Assembly (NCBI GenBank): GCA_021414205.1
Contig: JAIOOW010000003.1
Location: forward strand, 310,001 to 374,000
Direction: 5' to 3'
Source: Candidatus Anderseniibacteriota bacterium
GTDB taxonomy: Bacteria; Patescibacteria; Andersenbacteria; UBA10190
Length of the DNA stretch: 64,000 bases
Position numbers and translations under genes: made by a program. The first letter of the stretch is position 1. Each line of letters opens with the position of its first letter. The notes under the pieces are model-generated. The model had not been told where the DNA came from. It was given only the letters and a program-made list of their open reading frames with translations, and searched no databases. This document shows positions 47,737 through 56,363 of the stretch, piece by piece.

Positions 47737-49284
47737 TCAGCCTACCTTTGCTCCGAATACTTCCTGTACGTTTTTGAGAAGATCGTCTTCCTTGGTAATT
47801 TTTTGCTCGCGCATTGCAATACCGGAAACTGGCTGCGTTTGAAGTTGGCACGTGAACGTAACGGTCTGCCCGGTCACTTCTAAAATTGCTGATGTAACCA
47901 TCTTCGCCATATCTGGTTTTTCAAAGAATGTTTTATGCAATGGAAATTGTACTGCAAGCGTTAGTACATTATTTTGGAGCATGGTTGGCGACACGGCGCG
48001 AAGGAATGTGGAGGCGACTGGGTTATTTGCGCGTACTTTTTGGATGACGTCGTCCCACGACGCTTTTATGTTTTGTAATGCGTCTGGATTGTCTGATGTG
48101 GCAACCGGCGCGGAAGGAGTTGGCGCTGCCTGCGGTGCTGGCGCCGGAGACGGTGCTGGAGGCGCATATGGAGCTGGTTGTTCGGCTACAACGGATTGCT
48201 GGGTTGCTACAGGGCGAATGGGTTGTGCGGGTGCTTGTTGTGCCGGTCGTACTGCGGGCGCTGGCGCGCTTGATGAGCATGCCGTTACGATTGCAATTTC
48301 AATTGCAATCATTGGATCTGGAACAATTGCCATATCTTGAGTGGCAACTAAAAATGATCGCATAATGATCGTGAGGCGTTGTGCTGACTTCCCTGCTAGA
48401 ACTTCCTTGATAACTTGTTCGCGTGCATTATAAATAGATTCCTGTAAAAACTGATCCGGATCGAATCCGTCTTGATATGCTTTTGTTGCAATGCTGAGCG
48501 CCTCTTTTGCGTCGGATGCAATGAGCGCGGCAATAAATGATTGAACAACTTCCGGAGAAGGTACCCCGAGCAGGCTGGACGCTTCTTGTGCAGTGAGTGC
48601 TTTATCTGTTTGCGAAAGTAATTGACCAAGTAATGATTCCGCATCTCGGTAGCACCCGTCGGATCGAGCAATAATAAACGATAGTAAGTCGTCGTTTGCC
48701 TCGCGTTTTTCTTCTTTGAGCAAGTGCGTCAGTCTTGTACGCATTTCTGAATCTGATGCGCGCTTGAATCGAAATACCTGGCATCTACTTGCAATAGTTG
48801 CGGGGACTTTTTGCAATTCAGTTGTTGCTAATATAAAAATGACGTGCTTTGGAGGTTCCTCTAATAACTTTAATAACGCTGCGAATGCTGGCGCAGATAA
48901 CATGTGTACTTCGTCGATGATGTATATTTTGTATTCTCCGCCTGTAGGTGCAAGTGATGCCGTTTCCCGTAAAGCTCGAATATCATCGATACCCCTGTTA
49001 GAGGCGGCGTCGATTTCTAGAATATCCATGAACCTATTTTCCTGAAACGCGGTACATGATGGACACTTGCCGCACGGTTCCCCTGTTTTTGATGTTGTGC
49101 AGTTTAAGCGTTTGGCAAATACTCGGGCAGTTGTAGTCTTTCCCGTTCCTCTCGGGCCTTGGAATAGGTATGCATGCGCAAGCTTCTTTGTAAGAATTTC
49201 TTGCATAAGCACGCCGGTAATATGTTCCTGGCCCGAAATTTCGGAAAATGTTGTTGGTCTGTATTGTCGGTAAAGCGCTGGCAT
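47737..49284 (-). CDS. dnaX: DNA polymerase III gamma/tau subunit
   Basis: 515 residues. AAA+ clamp loader: Walker A GPRGTGKTTTARVFAK, zinc-binding Cys group (NCT..., CGKCPSC), Walker B and sensor IIDEVHMLSAPAF, and ATTELQKVPATI. A Pro/Ala-rich linker (about 345-405) is followed by a C-terminal domain of tau type. Loads the beta clamp. TAGAAT (49293-49298, minus) ends 8 nt before the ATG. The stop is UGA. Confidence 0.97.
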   Translation of the reverse strand: MPALYRQYRPTTFSEISGQEHITGVLMQEILTKKLAHAYLFQGPRGTGKTTTARVFAKRLNCTTSKTGEPCGKCPSCTAFQENRFMDILEIDAASNRGIDDIRALRETASLAPTGGEYKIYIIDEVHMLSAPAFAALLKLLEEPPKHVIFILATTELQKVPATIASRCQVFRFKRASDSEMRTRLTHLLKEEKREANDDLLSFIIARSDGCYRDAESLLGQLLSQTDKALTAQEASSLLGVPSPEVVQSFIAALIASDAKEALSIATKAYQDGFDPDQFLQESIYNAREQVIKEVLAGKSAQRLTIIMRSFLVATQDMAIVPDPMIAIEIAIVTACSSSAPAPAVRPAQQAPAQPIRPVATQQSVVAEQPAPYAPPAPSPAPAPQAAPTPSAPVATSDNPDALQNIKASWDDVIQKVRANNPVASTFLRAVSPTMLQNNVLTLAVQFPLHKTFFEKPDMAKMVTSAILEVTGQTVTFTCQLQTQPVSGIAMREQKITKEDDLLKNVQEVFGAKVG

Positions 49285-49298
49285 GACTCACTATTCTA
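49285..49298 (-). promoter_or_regulatory. Predicted leaderless -10 of dnaX
   Basis: TAGAAT at 49293-49298 (minus), 8-nt gap to the ATG. Confidence 0.4.
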
Positions 49299-49318
49299 CT
49301 GCAAGGCAGCGCTTTCTG

Positions 49319-49816
49319 CTAGCCCCTTTTTGGATGCTTGAAAATGAATAATTTGCTCCCAAAAAAGTTTACGAACAAGATGATTCCGATTGCAAGAACC
49401 TTTGCAACAAGATCCTTATTCGATCCAAACACTTGGTTGATAAACAGGACGTGGAATGCAAAGTACGAAACTAAAATTTGGTTTAATATCCACGTGAAAA
49501 AGTTGAGCGTAAAATACCCTGCACCCTGCTTGGCTGCGCTTTCGGTAGTGTCCTTGAACGTCCAGTATCTGTTGATAATAAAATTACTGCAGATCGCTAA
49601 AAATACGCTTACGTTATTTGCAGCAATAATTTCATTTCCTAGAACTATGTACGTTGTATGCCAGCCGATAACGCGTGTTAAAAATCCGAATGTTGAAAAG
49701 TCGACAATGGCTCCAATTGCCCCGGTAATGCCAAACTTTACAAACTGCTTTGCAAGGGTGTGGTAGCGATCAGGTACGAATACAAGCACCCGCTGTTGGA
49801 TAGATTCGAGTGTCAT
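49319..49816 (-). CDS. GtrA-like four-helix membrane protein
   Basis: 165 residues with FVKFGITGAIGAIVDFSTFG at the first helix, an asparagine-containing FIINRYWTF after the second and two further helices, the GtrA/DPMS-C pattern. Members are thought to flip or help move polyprenyl-linked sugars for glycosylation of surface polymers. It starts 5 bases after the upstream gene and fits with the GT39 transferase on the other strand nearby. Confidence 0.88.
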   Translation of the reverse strand: MTLESIQQRVLVFVPDRYHTLAKQFVKFGITGAIGAIVDFSTFGFLTRVIGWHTTYIVLGNEIIAANNVSVFLAICSNFIINRYWTFKDTTESAAKQGAGYFTLNFFTWILNQILVSYFAFHVLFINQVFGSNKDLVAKVLAIGIILFVNFFGSKLFIFKHPKRG

Positions 49817-49821
49817 GAGTG

Positions 49822-50358
49822 TTAGTGATGAATAACGTGATCAACTGCGCCCCACTCCGCATCACCGTGCTCCGGCACTAATACGGTTACCTCATCGCCT
49901 TCCTGCGCTTTGTAGAAGGTAACGCTCGCGAGCAGAATTTTGTATGTTTTTTCTTCAGTTTTTACGCCGAAATTGCCCTGATCATCAACGACCAATATTC
50001 CTACTACACGTTTGCGCTCTACTGGGTTGATTTGCTTGTACAATAAGGAACCGTCTGTTTCTATAGTGAGCTTAAGTACATCACCTTCTACGATTTTTGA
50101 TTTGGAAGCGTAGTTTGGTGGAATTGGATATTCCTCTCCGTCATTGCCTTGCATGTTCTGTCCATCGAAAACTCCCTCAATAATTCGCTCTCCTTCCAGG
50201 ACTTCTTCTAACGAGGAGGCTGGTTGTGCATCGGTCGTGTCTTCGAGTTGCGATAAGTTCGGCTCTTCTTCAAGTGCTTGGCGTACGTACTGGATATTTC
50301 GCTCAGCGTCATCAAGGCGTTGTTTGATGAGTGCGATAGTTCGTGGATCAATAGCCAT
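49822..50358 (-). CDS. Soluble protein of CPR type, unknown, 178 aa
   Basis: A helical N-terminus (DPRTIALIKQRLDDAERNI) and an acidic linker precede a beta-rich C-terminal domain with YPIPPNYASKSKIVEGDVLKL, PVERKRVVGILV and VTFYKAQEGDEVTVLVPE. I believe similar proteins recur in CPR genomes but cannot name a family. Operon with gtrA. The GDVLKL and GDEVTVL stretches resemble small beta-barrel cores. Confidence 0.65.
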   Translation of the reverse strand: MAIDPRTIALIKQRLDDAERNIQYVRQALEEEPNLSQLEDTTDAQPASSLEEVLEGERIIEGVFDGQNMQGNDGEEYPIPPNYASKSKIVEGDVLKLTIETDGSLLYKQINPVERKRVVGILVVDDQGNFGVKTEEKTYKILLASVTFYKAQEGDEVTVLVPEHGDAEWGAVDHVIHH

Positions 50359-50423
50359 AAAAGGTATGTTTGTGTTGGGTTATTCTTCTGCCTATATGAT
50401 ATACTGCTTGGAAATCTAATACA

Positions 50424-51917
50424 ATGTCCCGATTACAAGCAGGTCTATTACTATTTTTTATTATTTTAGCAGGGACTGCCGTGCGGTCGTATAGCATTAC
50501 GGCGAGAAGTTTGTGGTTCGACGAGGCGTTTTCGTGGAGATTGATTCATTTTCCGCTTACGGAAATGATAACGCGCGATGCGCAGGATGTTCATCCGCCG
50601 TTATATTACATATTACTACAAGGTTGGAGCAAGGGATTCGGCACGTCGTTGTTGGCACTTCGTATGTTCTCCGTATTTTGCTCAGCGATTGCGCTCTGGG
50701 CAGGATATATATTTTCTTCATATGCGTTCAAGTCTCGAAAAGTAGGATTCCTTGCTGTAACGCTGCTTGCTATTTCTGGCTGGGATATTTCATATGCATG
50801 GGAGGCGCGCATGTATCCGCTCGGAATGATTTTTGCATTTCTATCTTCGTATGCGTTACTGAAAGCCCTTCGGAATGTTTCTCTGAAATGGTCTGTTGCG
50901 TATGGCTTTGCGGCGGCGGCGCTTATATATACTCATTATTACGGATACTTTACGGTGGCCGCTCAGGCACTATTCGCAATTATCTTTCTTATTCGGGCAA
51001 AAAATATGCGCCTTGCGCTCTATGCCGGTATTGCGGGCGTGCTCGCCGTTCTCTTGTATCTGCCGTGGATCCCTGTGTTCTTGCACCAAAATCAGCAGGT
51101 TCGGACGGCGTATTGGGTGCCACCCATCGCAATCACTTCCGTGCCGGATACGTTTTATCAGTTTTTCGTTCCCACGAAAGAAATTCCCCCGCACCATTTC
51201 CCGATTGTTGTTCTTTCAACGTTGCCGATTATCGGCGTGATTTGCCTGTGGGTTTGGATGTTTTTCAAAAAACGCATGCGAAGAGATGCTTCTGTACTGA
51301 CTGCTATGCTCGGTATTGTTCCATTTATTGCAGGTATTGCAGTTTCGTTTTTGGGGCGAAGTTTGTATAACGACAGATTCTTTGCGTTTGCTGGCATCTT
51401 TGTTTTTTGCGCCCTTGCGTATGCGCTGATGCAAATTCCAAACAAAATACTCAGGAGAATTCTAATAGTAGTGGTAATTGTCGGTCTTGGTGCAAGCTAT
51501 CTTAGGTATTGGAATGAACTAGACATTATGTATAAGCCTGGCGCGCACGGAGCGACGCAATACGTATTTGAGCAGCGATCAAACGATGATCCTGTACTAG
51601 TGAGTTCTCCGTATGTATATTTTGCGATTGAAAATTATGCAACGGATGAATTTTTAGCCCCGAATGCCGTACATTTGTTTTCGCAAACAGGAGAATTGTC
51701 GCATTTCTCCGGAGGGCCAATAATGGTGCAAAGTGATATCGTGGGGCCGAGCGATGTAGTAAAATACGCTCACACCGTATGGGTTATCGATACGACCGGC
51801 TACACTGAAACGCCGTTTCAAGTCCCGAGCAACTGGACCCAGGTAAGCAGTAAGACCTTTCCAGAAGTATTTGTATACCAAGGAGATATTACGGTCAGGC
51901 AGTTTGAAGTGAAATAA
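50424..51917 (+). CDS. GT39-family membrane glycosyltransferase (ArnT/PMT-like)
   Basis: 497 residues with ten or more helices. The first extracytoplasmic loop carries SLWFDEAFSW, the acidic catalytic site of GT-C enzymes, followed by HPPLYYILL. A soluble C-terminal portion (about 385-497) follows. Such enzymes take sugars from polyprenyl-phosphate and add them to lipids or proteins outside the cell. TATACT lies 18 nt before the ATG. Ends at the edge of the structured non-coding stretch. Confidence 0.9.
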   Translation: MSRLQAGLLLFFIILAGTAVRSYSITARSLWFDEAFSWRLIHFPLTEMITRDAQDVHPPLYYILLQGWSKGFGTSLLALRMFSVFCSAIALWAGYIFSSYAFKSRKVGFLAVTLLAISGWDISYAWEARMYPLGMIFAFLSSYALLKALRNVSLKWSVAYGFAAAALIYTHYYGYFTVAAQALFAIIFLIRAKNMRLALYAGIAGVLAVLLYLPWIPVFLHQNQQVRTAYWVPPIAITSVPDTFYQFFVPTKEIPPHHFPIVVLSTLPIIGVICLWVWMFFKKRMRRDASVLTAMLGIVPFIAGIAVSFLGRSLYNDRFFAFAGIFVFCALAYALMQIPNKILRRILIVVVIVGLGASYLRYWNELDIMYKPGAHGATQYVFEQRSNDDPVLVSSPYVYFAIENYATDEFLAPNAVHLFSQTGELSHFSGGPIMVQSDIVGPSDVVKYAHTVWVIDTTGYTETPFQVPSNWTQVSSKTFPEVFVYQGDITVRQFEVK

Positions 51918-51920
51918 AAA

Positions 51921-52193
51921 TACCCCCGCCAGCTGGAGTTTTGCGTAGGATGTTGGGAAAGCGTTGTGGATGCTTTCTCTCTTACATCTCTAGGCAAAAC
52001 GTCGACAGCTGGTCGGGGGTTCGGAAACCGCCACGAACAAATCGGAAGAAGCGCTGCAACGACACAGCGTAGTGGCTCGATTTGTTCGCGTGGACCAGGG
52101 TATAGAAGGCGCGTACGGCGAGTCGAAGTATGCTTTATAGCAATACAGCTTTGGTATGGTGACCTAGCGTCACAACGCCGTCCGCGCTTTTAA
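51921..52193. ncRNA. Candidate structured RNA of three long stems
   Basis: The convergent gap between GT39 and ftsQ holds three consecutive long stems. P1: CCCCCGCCAGCTG (51923-51935) with CAGCTGGTCGGGGG (52006-52019), one bulge, continued by GTTTTGC/GCAAAAC and an inner GAAAGC/GCTTTC. P2: CCACGAACAAATCG (52031-52044) with CGATTTGTTCG-CG-TGG (52078-52093), inner GCGCTG/CAGCGT. P3: GGCGCGTACGGCG (52108-52120) with CGCCGTCCGCGC (52176-52187), inner GTGAC/GTCAC. T runs occur at both ends (plus: TTTT at 52188; minus: TATTTTT after P1). It does not match RNase P, tmRNA, SRP or 6S RNA landmarks. It could instead be a pair of elaborate convergent terminators. Strand undecided. Confidence 0.5.
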
Positions 52194-52197
52194 AAGA

Positions 52198-52986
52198 TCA
52201 ACTCGAAACTGACGATTTGTAATATACTCTATTAGGTATTCGTAAGTCAATATACTGCAATGTTTGCATCTCCTGGGCTGTTACGGTGTGCTCTAGGAGG
52301 CGTTTGAGGATATCGAGCTGATCGTCTGCTGACCTGGTCGTATCCATGAGGAGCGTCCAGTTTTTATCTAGGAGAAAATGAGCCTCTCGCGTTTCCAGCG
52401 AAGGGATTTGTATTTCAACGACTTGGGCGTTTGCTGCATCTGGTAGTTTTTTGAGAGTTTCGGCAATGAACGAAATAAATTGGTCATCTACTGCCCTAGT
52501 TCCAAGGGTTACCTTGGCATTTTGATCAGAGGTTTTTACTACTGGCAGCACAATTCCCGGTAATGCATCTAATGACGCTTCTTCATATGCTATTCCTTGA
52601 TTATCTAGAAAATAATACGTTCCCCCAGATAATAATAACAACACGGGCGTTTTTTCTTGAATCACAACCTTTATAGTGCCGGGCAATTTGCGAATAATGT
52701 GAGCATCTTTTACTTGCGGAACTTTTTGCAGAATTTCTCGTTCAGTTGGTTTTGTTTGCGCAAACAAAATATTCTGACCAATGCTCTTTTCTGCAATTGC
52801 GCGAACGGCGACTTCCGTATTCGGCTTTGCATCGACTATGGTAACAGTGGTGATGGAAAATGTTTTAGTGAAAAATAACAGCCAGATGAATAAGATGGCT
52901 GGGACAATAACAAGCAGCGCAAGAAATGCAACAGACGACCAATCCATCAATTTGCGGAGCAATACGCGCCATCGAACGCTATTCAT
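52198..52986 (-). CDS. ftsQ: Cell-division protein FtsQ/DivIB
   Basis: 262 residues. A short cytoplasmic start, one helix (about 18-40), then a POTRA domain (FSITTVTIVD..., QVKDAHIIRKLPGTIKVVIQEKTP) and a beta domain with ending YIDLRIPNRVYYK, the FtsQ pattern. It organises FtsB and FtsL at the septum. Third gene of lysS-serS-ftsQ, 4 bases after serS. Confidence 0.88.
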   Translation of the reverse strand: MNSVRWRVLLRKLMDWSSVAFLALLVIVPAILFIWLLFFTKTFSITTVTIVDAKPNTEVAVRAIAEKSIGQNILFAQTKPTEREILQKVPQVKDAHIIRKLPGTIKVVIQEKTPVLLLLSGGTYYFLDNQGIAYEEASLDALPGIVLPVVKTSDQNAKVTLGTRAVDDQFISFIAETLKKLPDAANAQVVEIQIPSLETREAHFLLDKNWTLLMDTTRSADDQLDILKRLLEHTVTAQEMQTLQYIDLRIPNRVYYKSSVSS

Positions 52987-52990
52987 CTCT

Positions 52991-54256
52991 TTATTCTACC
53001 GCAGGTGCCAGCTTTTGAAACGGAAGGTATTGGTGAAGGCATGCGGGAAGCTGTACAGAACCGTCTGCTTGCTGATGGTTTTCAATAAGGGCAATAAGTA
53101 ATCGGGAGAGTGCGACTGCAGTGCCGTTGAGCATGTGTACTTTTTGGGTGCCTTCTTCTGTTTTGTATCGAATATTTAATCTTCTTGACTGATAGTCAGT
53201 CGTGTTGCTCGTCGAGTGGGTTTCTCGATACTTTTGTTCGCTCGGAATCCATGTTTCAATGTCGTATGTTTTTGCAGATGGTCCGCCTAAATCGCCCGCT
53301 GCTAGCCTAATAACTCTATATGGAAGCTCGAGAGAGTCCATAATGGCGCGTTGTTGCGCTAGTAAGAATTGATGCTCTTCCTCAGATTTTTCCGGAGTGG
53401 TAATGCTGAACATCTCTACTTTATCGAATTGGTGGAGACGCAATATTCCTTTTACATCCTTGCCATGGCTCCCTGCCTCTCTTCGGAAGCACGGGGTAAA
53501 CGATGCGTAGCGAAGCGGCAATGTTTTGCCATCCAATATTTCGTTCATGTGCATGGCGCCAAGGGACTGTTCGCTGGTGCCGACTAAATATAAATCATCT
53601 TGTGTTTTGTATACCTCATCTCCTGCTTGGTCTAAGTAGCCCATGCCAGACATCGCTTGTTGATTGAGTAGTATCGGAGGAATGACCTGAGTGAATCCTT
53701 GCTTGGAAAGCATGTCCATGACGTAACTGGCGATACCCAATTCTAAGCGCGCTAAATCGCCTGATAGATAGGTAAATCGTGCTCCCGCAACTTTCGATCC
53801 TCGTTCCATATCAATTCTGCTACCCATTAAATGGGTGTAGCTTTTCGGTGTTGTAGATGCGCTTGGAACTTGAGCGTCACTAGTCGCAATCTCTATTGCA
53901 TCGTTCTCTCCGCCGGCTTGAACATCTGAAAGTGGGATGTTGGGGATTTTAGACCATGCAATATCGCGTTCATGGGATAGCGTTGCTAATGCCTTGGTAA
54001 GCGACTCTTGCTCAGCATCAACTTTCTTCATGTCGCTTAAAATCATCGACTTGTGCTCTGCTGACGCTTTCATAATCTCTTTACTTGCCTCGTTTTTCTT
54101 TGCTCGTAATTGTTCAACATTGTCTGCCAGTTCGCGCCACTGCTCGTCGAGTTCTAATAGTGTATGGATTACTTCAAGCGAAGTACCGCGCTTTTCAAGC
54201 GCTTGGATTGCTGTGTTGCGCGTCGTTTCATTTCGCAATAACCCTATATCGATCAT
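52991..54256 (-). CDS. serS: Seryl-tRNA synthetase
   Basis: 421 residues. N-terminal coiled-coil arm (about 30-100) that contacts the long variable arm of tRNA-Ser; class II core with motif 2 FRREAGSHGKDVKGILRLHQF and motif 3 region MLNGTAVALSRLLIALIENHQ. All standard. It overlaps lysS by 4 bases and precedes ftsQ. Confidence 0.97.
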   Translation of the reverse strand: MIDIGLLRNETTRNTAIQALEKRGTSLEVIHTLLELDEQWRELADNVEQLRAKKNEASKEIMKASAEHKSMILSDMKKVDAEQESLTKALATLSHERDIAWSKIPNIPLSDVQAGGENDAIEIATSDAQVPSASTTPKSYTHLMGSRIDMERGSKVAGARFTYLSGDLARLELGIASYVMDMLSKQGFTQVIPPILLNQQAMSGMGYLDQAGDEVYKTQDDLYLVGTSEQSLGAMHMNEILDGKTLPLRYASFTPCFRREAGSHGKDVKGILRLHQFDKVEMFSITTPEKSEEEHQFLLAQQRAIMDSLELPYRVIRLAAGDLGGPSAKTYDIETWIPSEQKYRETHSTSNTTDYQSRRLNIRYKTEEGTQKVHMLNGTAVALSRLLIALIENHQQADGSVQLPACLHQYLPFQKLAPAVE

Positions 54257-55728
54257 AGCGTTTCTTCTTCTTTTAATAACGGAAACAAGATAATGTCGCG
54301 TAAGTGTGTGGAGTTGGTGAGGAGCATTACTAAGCGGTCAATCCCAAGGCCAAAGCCCGCTGCAGGGGGCATGCCGTACTCCAGGGCGCGTAAGTACGAC
54401 TCATCAATTGCATGCGCTTCAATGTCCCCTTTATCGCGTTCTGCTTGCTGCTCCATAAAGCGTTCTCGCTGTTCGATCGGATCGTTTAATTCTGAATATG
54501 CTTTTACTAATTCCATGCCAGCAACAACCAATTGGAACATTTCTGCGATGTTCGGATTGCTCGCCTTTTTCTTTGCAAGTGGAACAAGCTCGACGGGATA
54601 GTCATATAGAATAGTGGGTTCTATAAGAGTCGGTCGAACGATTTCTTTGTACAGTTCGTCTACCAGCTTGCCGTAATTATCAACGTCAGGAGCTTTGATT
54701 CCATACTTTTTAAATGCGGCCTTGTATACTGCAGGGTCTTTTTCTGTGAGCGCGTCGATGCCTGTGCGTTCTTTAATTAATTCTGTATACGAATATCGTT
54801 TAAAAGGCGGTTTGAACGATATGGTGGTCTCGCCTCGCGGAAGGTCGTATGATCCGTTGATAGCAAGTACCGCGCTTGAAAGCAGATCCTCTGCCATGTC
54901 CATTAAGTCCTCGTAGTCTGCATATGCCCAGTAGAATTCAAGCATGGTGAATTCTGGGTTATGGGATTTGTCTACCCCTTCGTTTCTAAAGTTTTTTCCA
55001 ATTTCAAATACTTTTTCAAATCCGCCCACTAGCAATCTTTTTAAATACAGTTCTGGTGCGATGCGCAAAAATAAATCCGCATCAAGGGCATTGTGATGCG
55101 TTGAGAACGGTGCTGCGAGGGTTCCTCCAGGAATCGGTTGAAGCATTGGAGTCTCTACTTCCATGAAGCCGTTTTTTTCTAAGTAAGAACGTACGAAGGA
55201 CAATGTTTTTGATCGTTTGCGTGCAGTTTCTTTTGTATCCGGATTGGTAAGTAAGTCCAATTCTCGTTGGCGAGATTTCAGTTCAATATCTTTTAATCCG
55301 AACCACGTGCTCGGAATCGGGCGGATTGCTTTACTTGCCATGGAGCATTCGGTGATCATCACCGTCTTTTCTCCGCGCTTGCTCAGCACCGGGATACCAA
55401 TTGCTTGGACAAAGTCCCCGGAGTCATATTCCGATAATTCTTTAAAGCGATCGCCTAGTTGTTCTTCGGTAAACTGCAGCTGCATTTTACCGCCATCGTC
55501 GATGATGTCTACGAACGCAATGCTCCCGTGAGAGCGGATAGCAGAGATACGCCCAAGCAGAATCACAGCCTCCCCATCTTTCATTTTGTCGTCAAATTGT
55601 TCGGTAAGTTCGGATAGTGTCATGCTTCGGCGTACTTCTGCCGGATATGCCGGTTTTCCGGAAGCCAAAAGCTCCTCACGCTTCTTAGCGCGCAGTGCCC
55701 TCATTTCTTCTAATCGTTCTTCTGCCAT
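54253..55728 (-). CDS. lysS: Lysyl-tRNA synthetase, class II
   Basis: 491 residues. OB-fold anticodon-binding domain (about 50-145), class II core with motif 2 FRNEGVDKSHNPEFTMLE and motif 3 GFGLGIDRLVML. Charges tRNA-Lys. TACACT (55736-55741, minus) ends 7 nt before the ATG and no SD is present, so the operon mRNA is predicted to be leaderless. Leads serS and ftsQ. Confidence 0.97.
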   Translation of the reverse strand: MAEERLEEMRALRAKKREELLASGKPAYPAEVRRSMTLSELTEQFDDKMKDGEAVILLGRISAIRSHGSIAFVDIIDDGGKMQLQFTEEQLGDRFKELSEYDSGDFVQAIGIPVLSKRGEKTVMITECSMASKAIRPIPSTWFGLKDIELKSRQRELDLLTNPDTKETARKRSKTLSFVRSYLEKNGFMEVETPMLQPIPGGTLAAPFSTHHNALDADLFLRIAPELYLKRLLVGGFEKVFEIGKNFRNEGVDKSHNPEFTMLEFYWAYADYEDLMDMAEDLLSSAVLAINGSYDLPRGETTISFKPPFKRYSYTELIKERTGIDALTEKDPAVYKAAFKKYGIKAPDVDNYGKLVDELYKEIVRPTLIEPTILYDYPVELVPLAKKKASNPNIAEMFQLVVAGMELVKAYSELNDPIEQRERFMEQQAERDKGDIEAHAIDESYLRALEYGMPPAAGFGLGIDRLVMLLTNSTHLRDIILFPLLKEEETL

Positions 55729-55741
55729 GTTCTATAGTGTA
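55729..55741 (-). promoter_or_regulatory. Predicted leaderless -10 of lysS
   Basis: TACACT at 55736-55741 (minus), 7-nt gap to the ATG. Confidence 0.5.
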
Positions 55742-55785
55742 CGGAATATATGTAAAAACTGGAATAGGCAGGCTAAAACAAGGAA

Positions 55786-55823
55786 TCCCCGCTCCGCCAA
55801 CTGGCAGATGCGGGGACTTTTTT
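55786..55823 (+). terminator. Hairpin terminator between greA and lysS, T run on the plus strand
   Basis: TCCCCGC (55786-55792) pairs with GCGGGGA (55810-55816), with GCC/GGC inside; TTTTTT follows on the plus strand (55818-55823). Both neighbouring genes are on the minus strand, where the tail is only TTCCTTGTTTT. It probably ends greA with a poor U-run. Confidence 0.6.
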
Positions 55824-55827
55824 GCTA

Positions 55828-56283
55828 TTAACTAATTTTTTTGACGATGCACTCTTTGTTGCCTGCAGGAGTTGGAATATGGATAGTTTCTCCAACCTTT
55901 GCGCCCATGAGAGCCTCTCCCATCGGAGATTCATTACTGATTTTGCCCTGCATCGGATTTGCTTCATTGGATCCTACGATCATAAATTCCTTCTCTGTTC
56001 CTTGCCAATCGAGCAATACCGTATTGCCGATGCCGACAGCATCTGTTTTATGCTTTGCTACTACATGCGCATTTTTTACCATCATTTCAAGTTCCGCAAT
56101 TTCTTGCTCCATTCGGCTCTGTTCTTCTTTTGCGCTTTGGTACTCTGCGTTTTCTGAAAGATCGCCCTGTTCTTTTGCAGTATGAATCGCATCGGCAATC
56201 TCACGACGACGCACGGTCTTCATGAGATGTAATCGTTGCTGTAGTTCCGCCATCCCCTCTTTCGTTAAAAATTGGTCTTTCAT
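55828..56283 (-). CDS. greA: Transcription elongation factor GreA
   Basis: 151 residues. N-terminal coiled coil (FLTKEGMAELQQRLHLM, ADAIHTAKEQGDLSENAEYQ) whose acidic tip reaches into RNA polymerase to stimulate cleavage of backtracked RNA, then the FKBP-like domain with ISNESPMGEALMGAKVGE. Single-gene unit with a TTGACC-N16-TACACT promoter. Confidence 0.97.
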   Translation of the reverse strand: MKDQFLTKEGMAELQQRLHLMKTVRRREIADAIHTAKEQGDLSENAEYQSAKEEQSRMEQEIAELEMMVKNAHVVAKHKTDAVGIGNTVLLDWQGTEKEFMIVGSNEANPMQGKISNESPMGEALMGAKVGETIHIPTPAGNKECIVKKIS

Positions 56284-56309
56284 AAATATATTAATAGTAA
56301 TGTTGGACT

Positions 56310-56337
56310 AGTGTAGCGAATCTGCGCTATAGGTCAA
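56310..56337 (-). promoter_or_regulatory. Promoter of greA
   Basis: Minus strand TTGACC (56332-56337), 16 nt, TACACT (56310-56315); leader of about 20 nt. Confidence 0.5.
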
Positions 56338-56363
56338 GACCCGTTTGTTCACAATTTGTCACG

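Noticed and set aside
51921..52193. Calling the structured gap RNase P RNA, tmRNA, SRP RNA or 6S RNA
   Set aside because: None of the conserved core sequences of these RNAs could be found on either strand.
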